Assembly (NCBI RefSeq): GCF_000745965.1
Contig: NZ_JQKI01000002.1
Location: 186,001 to 250,000 of the forward strand
DNA from: Edaphobacter aggregans DSM 19364
GTDB lineage: Bacteria; Acidobacteriota; Terriglobia; Terriglobales; Acidobacteriaceae
Reading direction: 5' to 3'
DNA length: 64,000 bases
The position numbers were made by a program, and so were the translations under genes. Under the pieces are notes generated by a model. That model saw only the letters and a program-made list of their open reading frames with translations, made no database searches and was not told the origin of the DNA. Below, one piece after another: positions 17,333 to 26,048 of this stretch (position 1 is its first letter; each line of letters opens with the position of its first letter).

Positions 17333-17948
17333 AAGGCAGTACTCCTATCGCCGCGTAAACTGTTACAGGTTTAATTATAGGACTTAGATTTACCGTCCCA
17401 GACGCGGACATTTGCACATAACAGCACATGATGGTCTTGTAGCCTCCCGAAGGACGTCATGTAACAAGTTAAGTGTGAGTGAAAATAAAGAACTTACCGC
17501 ACCTAACAGTCTTAGCCTAGATGACCGAGGGGAAAACGGTTAAGGTGGGGGAACAGATGCCTGGTTTGCAGAGCATCTCATTCTCCCCCGCCGGAAGAAG
17601 CCGGCGAACGATTCGGCAAGGTATCGTGTCTGACCCTGCTTCGGATCGTGACACAATAGAAGAACGGGTTTGCGGCATTGCACAAGCAGAGTCCTCGTCT
17701 CCGCACACTCGGACACAAATTACATCCCAGTGCACGACTCTGAATTGGAGTTAGCAGCAGCATGGGCGCTTTCGCCCAAGAACCATCGCTGTGCGCAAAA
17801 CACCTGATTTGGATTTATGCACCGTACACCCTTCCTAGCCGACAGGCCAACATCTGTCGGTGACGCGGAGGTCGACCCAGGCATGCGCGCTGCCCGGCGC
17901 AGCGTAAGTATGCGTGTGCAGTTCAGCAAGCTAGTTTTGTGAGGACCA
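17333..17948. promoter_or_regulatory. Divergent intergenic region between the two malectin genes
   Basis: 616 bp with no convincing gene. Toward the left gene a minus-strand TATAAT hexamer lies at 17374-17379, 42 bases before its ATG. Toward the right gene GTGAGGACC precedes the ATG at 17949. A 7-bp inverted repeat CCGACAG/CTGTCGG (17839-17845, 17854-17860) is the clearest palindrome and could be a regulator site or leader hairpin. The -10 call is based on sequence match only. Confidence 0.4.
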
Positions 17949-20900
17949 ATGAGACTCAAGTTAGTCTGCTTCTATATTGTTTTTCTTTTAGCGACCGCGA
18001 TCGCCTCTGTCGCTCAAGTGGACATCACCACCTGGCAGGCGGATTTGAACCACACCGGTCTGAACAGCCATGAGACAACGCTCACACCTGCAAGCGTGAC
18101 CACACCGGGAAATTTTGGCCTGCTCTTCACGCAGCAGACCGATGGACAAACATACGGGCAGCCCCTGTTTGTGAGTTCTCAAACGCTGAACAACCTGCCC
18201 GGCCAGTTCAGCGACGGGATGCCGCACAACGTCATCTATCTGGCGACCCAAGCCGGCACAGTGTATGCCTTCGACGCCGACGCTGATCCGCAGGGTGCGA
18301 ATCCCAACGGTACGAACTCCTCCCCGCTCTGGTCAACGCATGTTCTGCCGGCCGGAACGCAGCAACTGCAGCAAACGGATACCGCATCGAGCGACATTAT
18401 GGGGCCGCTCTCCATTACCACCACACCTGTGATTGACGCTACTACAGGGACCCTTTACATCGTTTCCACAGTCAAGAATCCCCCGCTGACGCTGCCATAC
18501 CAGCAATATATCTATGCGTTGGATCTTAAGACCGGTAACCCTAAGTTTGGCAGCCCAGTGGCGATCAACGCCGCCTTCAGCGGGACACCCACCGCACTTA
18601 AAGATGGCGACAAGGATCCAGTCCCCTCTCCCGGCCCCGGCAAGATTCCCTTCTCGCCTCTCCATGAGCATTTGCGCTCAGCAATGGTTTTGTATAACGG
18701 CATAATCTATCTCGCCTATGCATCGCACAGCGATGAAACGCCCTACCACGGCGAGATCCTGGGTTACGACGCCACCACACTACAGCTGGTGAAATCGTTT
18801 ATCGTCAGTCCGAACGACATGGAGGGAGGAATTTGGCAGTCCGGGGCCGGCCCGGCGATCGACTCGGAAGGAAACTTGTACGTCGTCACCGGCAACGGCG
18901 CGTTTGATCAGGCGCCTTCACAGTACACCGGTGCCACCGACTGGGGCGAGAGTGTGCTCAGGCTGCCCACCAATACCGCGGGTGAAATTCTAATACCCTT
19001 TTCCGATACCACGAGTTGGTTCACTCCAAGCGATTGGGCCCAGCTCAACAACGGCGGTCCGGGCTTGGCCAACGACCGCGACCTTGGCGGCGGTGGTATG
19101 CTTTTGCTTCCTGATCAACCTGGCAATCATCCGCACATTATGGTCGGCGGCGGCAAGGCCGGCGTCTTGTATGTCCTTGATCGCGACAATTTAGGCGGCC
19201 TCACGCAGGACGACGCAGCGGCCATCCAGGAGATCATCGAACCCGCCGGGACCTCGCTATTTGTGACTCCGGCATATTTCAACGGCAACATCTATTATGC
19301 TCCCGATGGCGGAAGCCTAAAACAGCGTCAGGTGCAATACGACCCGGCCACGGGTAACTACATCTCGACCTCTGCGATCACCTCCTCCGTGCACGCTCCA
19401 TTCAAAGGCGCTGGTGTCTTCATCTCTTCAAACGGCAATAACAACGGCGTCGTCTGGACGGTCGGAAACGCGCTGACGGCCTATGATGCGCGAAGCGTTG
19501 CAAATCCCATCTACAACGTCACTACCAATGTTCCAGGAACTGGCGGTCAATGCACGACGGCAAAGTTCAGCCTGCCCATTGCGGTCAATGGCAAGGTGTA
19601 TTTCACCTGCTTTAAATCGTCGCAGGTTCCCGGCCCCGGTTACCTTTTTGTGTACGGTGTGTTTCCGCAGGCTGCCGGCAGCCCGAACGCACCGAGCAAT
19701 CTCACGGCTTCAGCCACGTCGTCGAGTCAAATCACACTCAACTGGACCAACAACGCCGGTAGTCAATCGGGATTCACTTTTATCATCCAGCGTTCGACCT
19801 CTCCAAACGGACAGTTCGCCCAGGTAAAGCAGATCAGCGCGAACATCACGACCTACGTCGATTCGCAGTTGACTCCAGGAACCACTTACTTCTACCAGGT
19901 ACTTGCCAGCAATACGAACGGCTCAAATGGCAGCAACGTTGCTTCAGCAACTACCTTCCCCGCTTTTGTTCAGCCGGGTCTCGTGGCTTACTGGAACATG
20001 GATGACCAGTCCGCTCTGCCCACGGTACCCGACGTCACAGGCAATAGCCACAACGGTACTTCTCTTGGCGAAGCAGGCCCCAGTGGCGCCGGCTACATTA
20101 ATGGCTCATGGGTCTTCCACGGCACTTCAGCGATCGATCGCATTGGCGTGTCCAACAAGCCTGACCTGCAGTTTTCTGCGACGCAGAGTTTTACGCTCTC
20201 GCTTTGGGCTAACCCAGCCGCACTCACTAGCCACGAGCAGACGATCATTGCCAAGTCTGCCGACCAGGGCAATGAATATGGCATTTACATCAATGCCAAC
20301 AACCAGTGGATCGCACGTGGCCCTGCAGGGGATCTGGTAGGTCCTGCGGCAGCTCTGAATGCCTGGACCAACATCACGCTGGTTCAAGATGGCAATGCCG
20401 GCACGCGCAGCCTCTACATCAACGGAGTGCTGCAGGCTACAGGTGCGGCGCAGGCTGCAGATGGTGCCGGCGACTTCTGGATGGGCATGCAGAACGTCAA
20501 TGGCAACGTCGAAGGTTACCAGGGCCAGATCGACGAAGTTCGCCTCTACAATATCGCGCTCACCCCGGGGGGAGTCACAAACACCCTCGCTCCGGCGATC
20601 GTCGATGCTGTTTCGAACCAGACTCACGGCTCAAGCGGCGTCTTCGGCATTACCCTCCAGCCTGCGCTCGCTCCGCAGACAGAACCTCGTATCCCATCGG
20701 CTTCTGGCTCCTACAGCATCGTCCTGCACTTTGCGGCGCCCGTATCGGGTGTTACCGCAGCACTTGGGGTGCAGCCTGGCGTCGAGCAAACCGCGGTTGG
20801 CCAGGTTGGCACCGTTAGCTATGACTCCACCAACACGATCGTGACCGTGCCGCTGACCGGGGTGCACAATGCTCAGGCGCTCAATTTGCATCTGACAGGT

Positions 20901-23816
20901 ATTCTGCCTTTGAACGGTGGCGCTACCGTTGCCGGAACTGCCGATGTGCCCTTCAACATTCTTGAGGGCGACGTCACTGGCGACCACTATGTCGAATGCT
21001 CTGACGTCGACTGCTCTGACGTTGCGGCGATCAATGCCAACCTTTCACCACAGCTCAATCCATCCAACTTCCTCTACGACGTCAATGAAGATGGCGTCGT
21101 CAATACATCCGACGTCAACGCAGTCACAGCTCTATCCGGGACAAACTTGGCAGTGCAGACGGATGCGAATCTCGCCCTCTTCAAGAAGGCGTCTGCATCC
21201 ACCGAGAACACCGGTGGGGGCAATGTTGCCGCAAGCGCGTTCGACAACAACTTCAACACGCGTTGGGAAAGCGTCCAGGGTCCGTCCGCCGATCCTTCCT
21301 GGCTGCAGGTGGATCTCGGCCGTCCTGCCAATATCCACTCGCTCGTCATTGATTGGGAGAACGCTGCCGCAGCGAGTTACCTGCTGCAGGGCTCAAACGA
21401 CAATTCGACGTGGACGAACATTGCTCCTCCGGTGACCGGCAATAACGGCGGCGGCTTCAGGACGTATTCCGGCCTCAATGCCAATGCCCGCTACGTCCGC
21501 GTCCTCGGCGAAACGAGAACGACACCCTATGGCTATTCGATCTACGAATTCCAGGTGATCGGGTCATACGGTCCGCCGCAAAGCGGAGAACCAGGCACGG
21601 CGCCTTCGATCACCAGTGCGCTGAGCGCCTCAGGCACCGTCGGTACGCCGTTCTCCTATCAGATCACTGCCAGCCAGAATCCAATCAGCTTTAGCGCATC
21701 CGGACTTCCTGCTGGCCTTAACGTCAATGCCTCGGGGATTATCTTAGGTATGCCCACTGCTGCAGGCGTGAGCAGCGTAACGCTTGCAGCGTCCAACTCC
21801 GCAGGAACCGGAACAGCCAATCTGCAGTTGACGATCAACCAAGCAGCACCAACTGTGCCAGCCGCACCTGCGAGCGTGACCGCCATCGCCGGAACTGGGC
21901 AGATCACCCTGAACTGGACCGCAAGCAACGGCGCAACGTCCTACAACATTTATCGCGGAACCGCTTCCGGATCAGAGGCAGCGACACCCCTCGCCAGCTC
22001 CGTAACGGCAACGAGTTTCCTCAATAGTGGTCTCACCAATGGCCAGCCGTATTTCTATCAGGTGACCGCAGTCAATAGTGCAGGTGAGTCGGTCAAATCA
22101 CCTGAGGTCTCGGCCACACCTCACCAGATAGTGACGGGGCCAGTGGTTTACCAGATCAACGCGGGTGGACCAGCGATCGGAAACTTTGCCGCTGATGAGC
22201 TCTTCGACACCGGAGGTACTTCCGGCACCAACAACACCATCACGGTTGCAGGCGTAACGAACGCGGCACCAGCCGCAATCTACCAGACAGATCATTACGG
22301 CGGCGCCTTTACATACACGTTACCTGCGTTGCAGCCGGGCGCAGCCTACACCGTACGCCTGCACTTTGCGGAGACGTATTGGACTGCAGCCGGTCAGCGC
22401 CTCTTCAACGTGGCGATTAACGGTTCGCAGGCCTTGTCGAACTTCGATATTCTCGCCACTGCCGGCGGGCCAAATATCGCCGTGGTTCGTGACATTAGCG
22501 CAACGGCCAACTCGGCCGGACAGATTGTCGTCTCCTTTAGCCAAGGCGCGGCAGATCTTCCCAAAGTCAACGGCCTGGAACTGCTGGCAGCTCCTGTGCT
22601 GCCGGTGGTCCAGATCAACTCTGGCGGACCTGCAGTCGCGCCCTTCACAGCTGATCAATTCTTCACTGACGGAGGAACCTCGGGCACACAGAACACAGTG
22701 TCCACGGCAGGGGTGGCCAACGCTGCGCCGATGTCTGTCTATCAGACAGATCGCTTCGGCGGATCGTTCACCTACAACCTTGGCGGCTTTACTCCCGGGG
22801 GCAACTATGTTGTGCGGCTGCACTTTGCCGAGACCTACTGGACCTCAGCTGGAAAGCGTCAGTTCAACGTCGCCATCAACGGTGCCCCTGTGCTGTCGAA
22901 CTTCGACATCCTGAGCACCGCGGGGGGACCGAACATAGCGGTTGTGGAGTCCGAATCCACGACCTCCGACAGCAGCGGCAATATTTCCATCGCATTCACA
23001 GGGGGAGCTGCCGATCTGCCCAAAGTGAACGGGATTGAGGTTGTGCCAGCCAGCGGAACCACGCAGGGGCCCGCACAACCTGCCGCCATCACCGGGTTGT
23101 TCGCTACGCCCGGAGTCGGACAGGTCGCACTTACCTGGAACCCAGGGAACGCGGTTTCCACCACCTATAACGTGTATCGTGGTTCGGCTGCCGGGCAGGA
23201 GGCCGCGCAACCGATCGCCTCCGGCCTGACCAGCACCAGCTTCATTGACACCACCGTTACAAACCAGGCCACGTATTACTACACCGTCTCCGCCGTCACG
23301 AGCGGAGGCACGTCGACCGCATCCAACGAAGTTAGCGCAATTCCAGGGGCTCCAGTCACCGGCACCGCTATCTATCAGGTCAATGCCGGCGGGCAAGCCG
23401 TCGCTCCCTTTGCCGCGGATGAGTTCTTTACTGGCGGTTCTCAATCAGGCAGTAACAACCCTGTGAACACGACTGCAGTGGTCAGCCCGGCGCCCGCCGC
23501 CGTTTACACAAGCGAGCACAATGGCGGCAACTTCAGCTATGTTTTTCCGAACCTGCATGCAGGAACTCAGTACCTTGTCCGGCTGCATTTCAACGAGACC
23601 TACTGGACCCATGCGGGGCAGCGGGTCTTCAACGTCGCGATCAACAACACTGCTGTCTTGCAGAACTTTGACATAGTAGCCACCGCGGGGGCGCCGAATA
23701 CGGCTCTTGTCGAGCAGTTTACCGCTACCGCCGATGCCAACGGACAGATCACCGTAGCCTTCTCCAACAGCGGGGCCGATCAGCCCAAGGTGAGTGGCAT
23801 CGAGATTTACCAATAA
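17949..23816 (+). CDS. Giant secreted multidomain protein: PQQ-type propeller, FN3, LamG, dockerin-like, F5/8C, three malectin domains
   Basis: 1955 residues with a signal peptide ending ASVAQ. Order by sequence: PQQ-like beta-propeller (about 25-570; TAGTVYAFDADAD, GGGKAGVLYVLDRDNLG); FN3 (about 580-675); LamG/concanavalin-like (about 677-873; LVAYWNMDDQS to IDEVRLYNIALTPG); a linker domain, then a dockerin-like pair of calcium loops (about 1006-1065; EGDVTGDHYVECSDVDC and DVNEDGVVNTSDVNA); F5/8 type C (about 1073-1205; DNNFNTRWES); putative Ig (about 1217-1300); FN3 (about 1303-1390); malectin (about 1398-1548); malectin (about 1551-1700); FN3 (about 1707-1795); malectin (about 1806-1955). 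It carries many sugar-binding modules and no glycosidase motif I can see. Likely outer-surface or secreted glycan binder. GAGG precedes the ATG. Confidence 0.88.
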   Translation: MRLKLVCFYIVFLLATAIASVAQVDITTWQADLNHTGLNSHETTLTPASVTTPGNFGLLFTQQTDGQTYGQPLFVSSQTLNNLPGQFSDGMPHNVIYLATQAGTVYAFDADADPQGANPNGTNSSPLWSTHVLPAGTQQLQQTDTASSDIMGPLSITTTPVIDATTGTLYIVSTVKNPPLTLPYQQYIYALDLKTGNPKFGSPVAINAAFSGTPTALKDGDKDPVPSPGPGKIPFSPLHEHLRSAMVLYNGIIYLAYASHSDETPYHGEILGYDATTLQLVKSFIVSPNDMEGGIWQSGAGPAIDSEGNLYVVTGNGAFDQAPSQYTGATDWGESVLRLPTNTAGEILIPFSDTTSWFTPSDWAQLNNGGPGLANDRDLGGGGMLLLPDQPGNHPHIMVGGGKAGVLYVLDRDNLGGLTQDDAAAIQEIIEPAGTSLFVTPAYFNGNIYYAPDGGSLKQRQVQYDPATGNYISTSAITSSVHAPFKGAGVFISSNGNNNGVVWTVGNALTAYDARSVANPIYNVTTNVPGTGGQCTTAKFSLPIAVNGKVYFTCFKSSQVPGPGYLFVYGVFPQAAGSPNAPSNLTASATSSSQITLNWTNNAGSQSGFTFIIQRSTSPNGQFAQVKQISANITTYVDSQLTPGTTYFYQVLASNTNGSNGSNVASATTFPAFVQPGLVAYWNMDDQSALPTVPDVTGNSHNGTSLGEAGPSGAGYINGSWVFHGTSAIDRIGVSNKPDLQFSATQSFTLSLWANPAALTSHEQTIIAKSADQGNEYGIYINANNQWIARGPAGDLVGPAAALNAWTNITLVQDGNAGTRSLYINGVLQATGAAQAADGAGDFWMGMQNVNGNVEGYQGQIDEVRLYNIALTPGGVTNTLAPAIVDAVSNQTHGSSGVFGITLQPALAPQTEPRIPSASGSYSIVLHFAAPVSGVTAALGVQPGVEQTAVGQVGTVSYDSTNTIVTVPLTGVHNAQALNLHLTGILPLNGGATVAGTADVPFNILEGDVTGDHYVECSDVDCSDVAAINANLSPQLNPSNFLYDVNEDGVVNTSDVNAVTALSGTNLAVQTDANLALFKKASASTENTGGGNVAASAFDNNFNTRWESVQGPSADPSWLQVDLGRPANIHSLVIDWENAAAASYLLQGSNDNSTWTNIAPPVTGNNGGGFRTYSGLNANARYVRVLGETRTTPYGYSIYEFQVIGSYGPPQSGEPGTAPSITSALSASGTVGTPFSYQITASQNPISFSASGLPAGLNVNASGIILGMPTAAGVSSVTLAASNSAGTGTANLQLTINQAAPTVPAAPASVTAIAGTGQITLNWTASNGATSYNIYRGTASGSEAATPLASSVTATSFLNSGLTNGQPYFYQVTAVNSAGESVKSPEVSATPHQIVTGPVVYQINAGGPAIGNFAADELFDTGGTSGTNNTITVAGVTNAAPAAIYQTDHYGGAFTYTLPALQPGAAYTVRLHFAETYWTAAGQRLFNVAINGSQALSNFDILATAGGPNIAVVRDISATANSAGQIVVSFSQGAADLPKVNGLELLAAPVLPVVQINSGGPAVAPFTADQFFTDGGTSGTQNTVSTAGVANAAPMSVYQTDRFGGSFTYNLGGFTPGGNYVVRLHFAETYWTSAGKRQFNVAINGAPVLSNFDILSTAGGPNIAVVESESTTSDSSGNISIAFTGGAADLPKVNGIEVVPASGTTQGPAQPAAITGLFATPGVGQVALTWNPGNAVSTTYNVYRGSAAGQEAAQPIASGLTSTSFIDTTVTNQATYYYTVSAVTSGGTSTASNEVSAIPGAPVTGTAIYQVNAGGQAVAPFAADEFFTGGSQSGSNNPVNTTAVVSPAPAAVYTSEHNGGNFSYVFPNLHAGTQYLVRLHFNETYWTHAGQRVFNVAINNTAVLQNFDIVATAGAPNTALVEQFTATADANGQITVAFSNSGADQPKVSGIEIYQ

Positions 23817-23839
23817 CTCTTCACCAATGATGGACTCAT

Positions 23840-23880
23840 CCAGGTCTGCCGTCTCGTTCTCGATGGCAGACCTGGGTCCT
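23840..23880 (+). terminator. Hairpin between the giant malectin gene and the WD40 gene
   Basis: CCAGGTCTGCC (23840-23850) pairs with GGCAGACCTGG (23865-23875): 11 bp, 14-nt loop, followed by GTCCTTATT. The T tract is weak, so partial read-through into the WD40 gene at 23908 is possible. Confidence 0.6.
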
Positions 23881-23907
23881 TATTGAAGGAAATGAAAGGA
23901 TTCGTAA

Positions 23908-25587
23908 ATGTCGCCTTCCATAGCTAACGTGCTCTCTCGTCGAAGGCCATCTTGGAGCGAGTCTGTTGCAGCCCTGATGTGCGGCCTCCTGCAAGCCATA
24001 GCCGTGGGCGCACCTCTACAGCATGACCCCACCGCCCCGCCTTCTAATCCGGCCTACGTCGACTATCTGATCGCGGAAAATATGGCCGGGGATGGAAGCA
24101 GGGCTGAGGCCCTGCATAAATTAGCCCAGAGCCTGCGTCTTCAGCCTGCTGGAAATCCTGCCGCTGGCCTTGCGTTTCAGCTGCTGACGGAACAGCGCAC
24201 GAATAGCAGGCTCATCCTGCACGGGCATACGGACGCTGTCCTTTTTGCGGCTTACAGCCCGGACGGAACGAAGATCCTGACGACTTCCGCTGACGGAACG
24301 GCACGGCTATGGGATGCCCGCACTGGACAGATGCTCGTTCCGCCCATGCATCACGAGGATTCGGTACTTGCTGCCGGCTTTAGCTCGGATGGCAAGCGTA
24401 TCGTCACTGGCTCAGAAGACAAGACCGCACGGATATGGGAAACCGCGACAGGCAAACCCATCGGAGCCCCGTTGCAGATGAACGGTGAGGTGCTCACCGT
24501 TAGCTTCAGTCCTGATGGGAGCATAGTGGCTACCGGAGCCGACAACGGCATTGCACGCACATGGAACGGATCGACGGGTGCACCGCTTTCTCCCCCCATC
24601 GTTTACCATGAGGCGGTCTATTCCGTCCGTTTCAGCCCGGATGGTTCGCAGCTGCTGACAGCAACGGGAGACAATATTGCAGATCTGTTGGATCCTAAAA
24701 CCGGAACTCGTGTTCTAAAGAAGCCCATCCGCCAAAACAACATCATCTTCACTGCTGTTTTCAGCCCAGATGGTACGCAAGTGCTTACCGCGTCTGCCGA
24801 TCATACTGCCCGTATCTGGAATGCAAAGACTGGAGCGGCTATCGGCAATGCCTTTCATCACGGCTTCTCAAGCGATGCTGCTTCATTCAGTCAGGATGGC
24901 TCGCGCGTCCTCACAGTCTCTTGGGATCATACCGCGCGCGTATGGGACGCCAGGACCGGCCAGGCGCTCACTCCTCCGCTTCAGCATGCCGATGCCGTCC
25001 TGAAAGGAGCGCTCAGCCCGAATGGCTCCCTGGCGGCCACCGTAGGACGTGACCATAGCGCGTATCTTTGGGACGCCACCACCGGCGAGGAGCTTCGCCT
25101 GCCACTCCGCGCTAGGAATAGCCTCTCAAGCATCGCCTTCAGTCCAGATGGCGAGAGTCTGCTCGTGGCTGTGGACTCAACTGTTCAGGTAATCGATCTT
25201 CCCCCTCTTACCCCCGTTCCCGCTTGGGTCGCCGACCTGGCCGATTTCGCTTCGACACAGGTGAAATATAATCAGGACAGCGCGCCCGACCTGTCCCGCA
25301 TCCGCCAACTCCGTCAGGATCTCCTAGCCTCCTCTTCTACTGATCTCTGGACCCGGTTCGGTCGCTGGTACTTCACCGAAAGCGATCAGCGCGCCATCTC
25401 GCCGTGGAGCCATATCAGTCTCCAGGAATACGTGAATGGTCTCATCGAGCAAGGTGATAATGAATCGCTCGAGCTAGCGGCTACACTCGCTTACGACCAT
25501 CCGACGTGGATGAAGAAGATCGTGCAGATACGAGTACACCAACAGGCTGAAACTCAGCCCGGCATTTCGCACTCTCCGTCTTTTTAG
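23908..25587 (+). CDS. WD40 repeat protein
   Basis: 559 residues. Residues about 15-40 contain a hydrophobic stretch (VAALMCGLLQAIAVGAPL) that may be a signal or anchor. From about residue 105 there are roughly eight WD40 blades of the pattern F-SPDGTxxxT-SADxTARxWDAxTG: AAYSPDGTKILTTSADGTAR, GFSSDGKRIVTGSEDKTARI, VFSPDGTQVLTASADHTARI, SFSQDGSRVLTVSWDHTARV, AFSPDGESLLVAVD. In eukaryotic-like bacterial proteins such propellers mediate protein-protein contacts; no kinase or NACHT domain is attached here. The C-terminal 130 residues (after PPLTPVPAW) are helical and unrecognised. Same strand and 92 bp behind the giant malectin gene, so possibly functionally linked. Confidence 0.85.
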   Translation: MSPSIANVLSRRRPSWSESVAALMCGLLQAIAVGAPLQHDPTAPPSNPAYVDYLIAENMAGDGSRAEALHKLAQSLRLQPAGNPAAGLAFQLLTEQRTNSRLILHGHTDAVLFAAYSPDGTKILTTSADGTARLWDARTGQMLVPPMHHEDSVLAAGFSSDGKRIVTGSEDKTARIWETATGKPIGAPLQMNGEVLTVSFSPDGSIVATGADNGIARTWNGSTGAPLSPPIVYHEAVYSVRFSPDGSQLLTATGDNIADLLDPKTGTRVLKKPIRQNNIIFTAVFSPDGTQVLTASADHTARIWNAKTGAAIGNAFHHGFSSDAASFSQDGSRVLTVSWDHTARVWDARTGQALTPPLQHADAVLKGALSPNGSLAATVGRDHSAYLWDATTGEELRLPLRARNSLSSIAFSPDGESLLVAVDSTVQVIDLPPLTPVPAWVADLADFASTQVKYNQDSAPDLSRIRQLRQDLLASSSTDLWTRFGRWYFTESDQRAISPWSHISLQEYVNGLIEQGDNESLELAATLAYDHPTWMKKIVQIRVHQQAETQPGISHSPSF

Positions 25588-26048
25588 CACTGATGTCAGA
25601 TTTTCCGAGAGGCGCACGAATTTTCTTCATGCCTTTACGCGGCGGATACCGGCGACGAGATCAGAACTGAGAGGGCACAATCGGGAGCTTCGTAAGCCAG
25701 TCGCCGACCGGGGCCCAGGCAGGGATTAATAGTACCGGGAGCAAGTTGACGAGATTCATGGTGGTACGGCGAACCACGACGTGATTAGAGGCCTAGCGCT
25801 GTTCTGCATAATGCCAGGCCACAGGCCCTCAATGGTGTTTCTGTCGCAGTTGAGCGGCTGAACCTGCTTGCTTCGAACTTCTCGATTACTCGGAGCGCCT
25901 GATGCGCGCCCAGTTTGCTAAAGTCCAGAGCGGCATCTTCACGCCGAGGACTTCCTCGACAACAACGGCTGGTCGGAAATCATTGGAGTACAGCGCGTTT
26001 CTCGTGATTCGGTCGGTTGTTCCGGGCTACTTTCTTGAAAGTTATCTA
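25588..26048. other. Gene-free spacer
   Basis: 461 bp between the convergent ends of the WD40 gene and the TonB receptor gene. Both strands are broken by frequent stops and I see no domain remnant, tRNA or strong hairpin. Probably decayed sequence. Confidence 0.4.
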
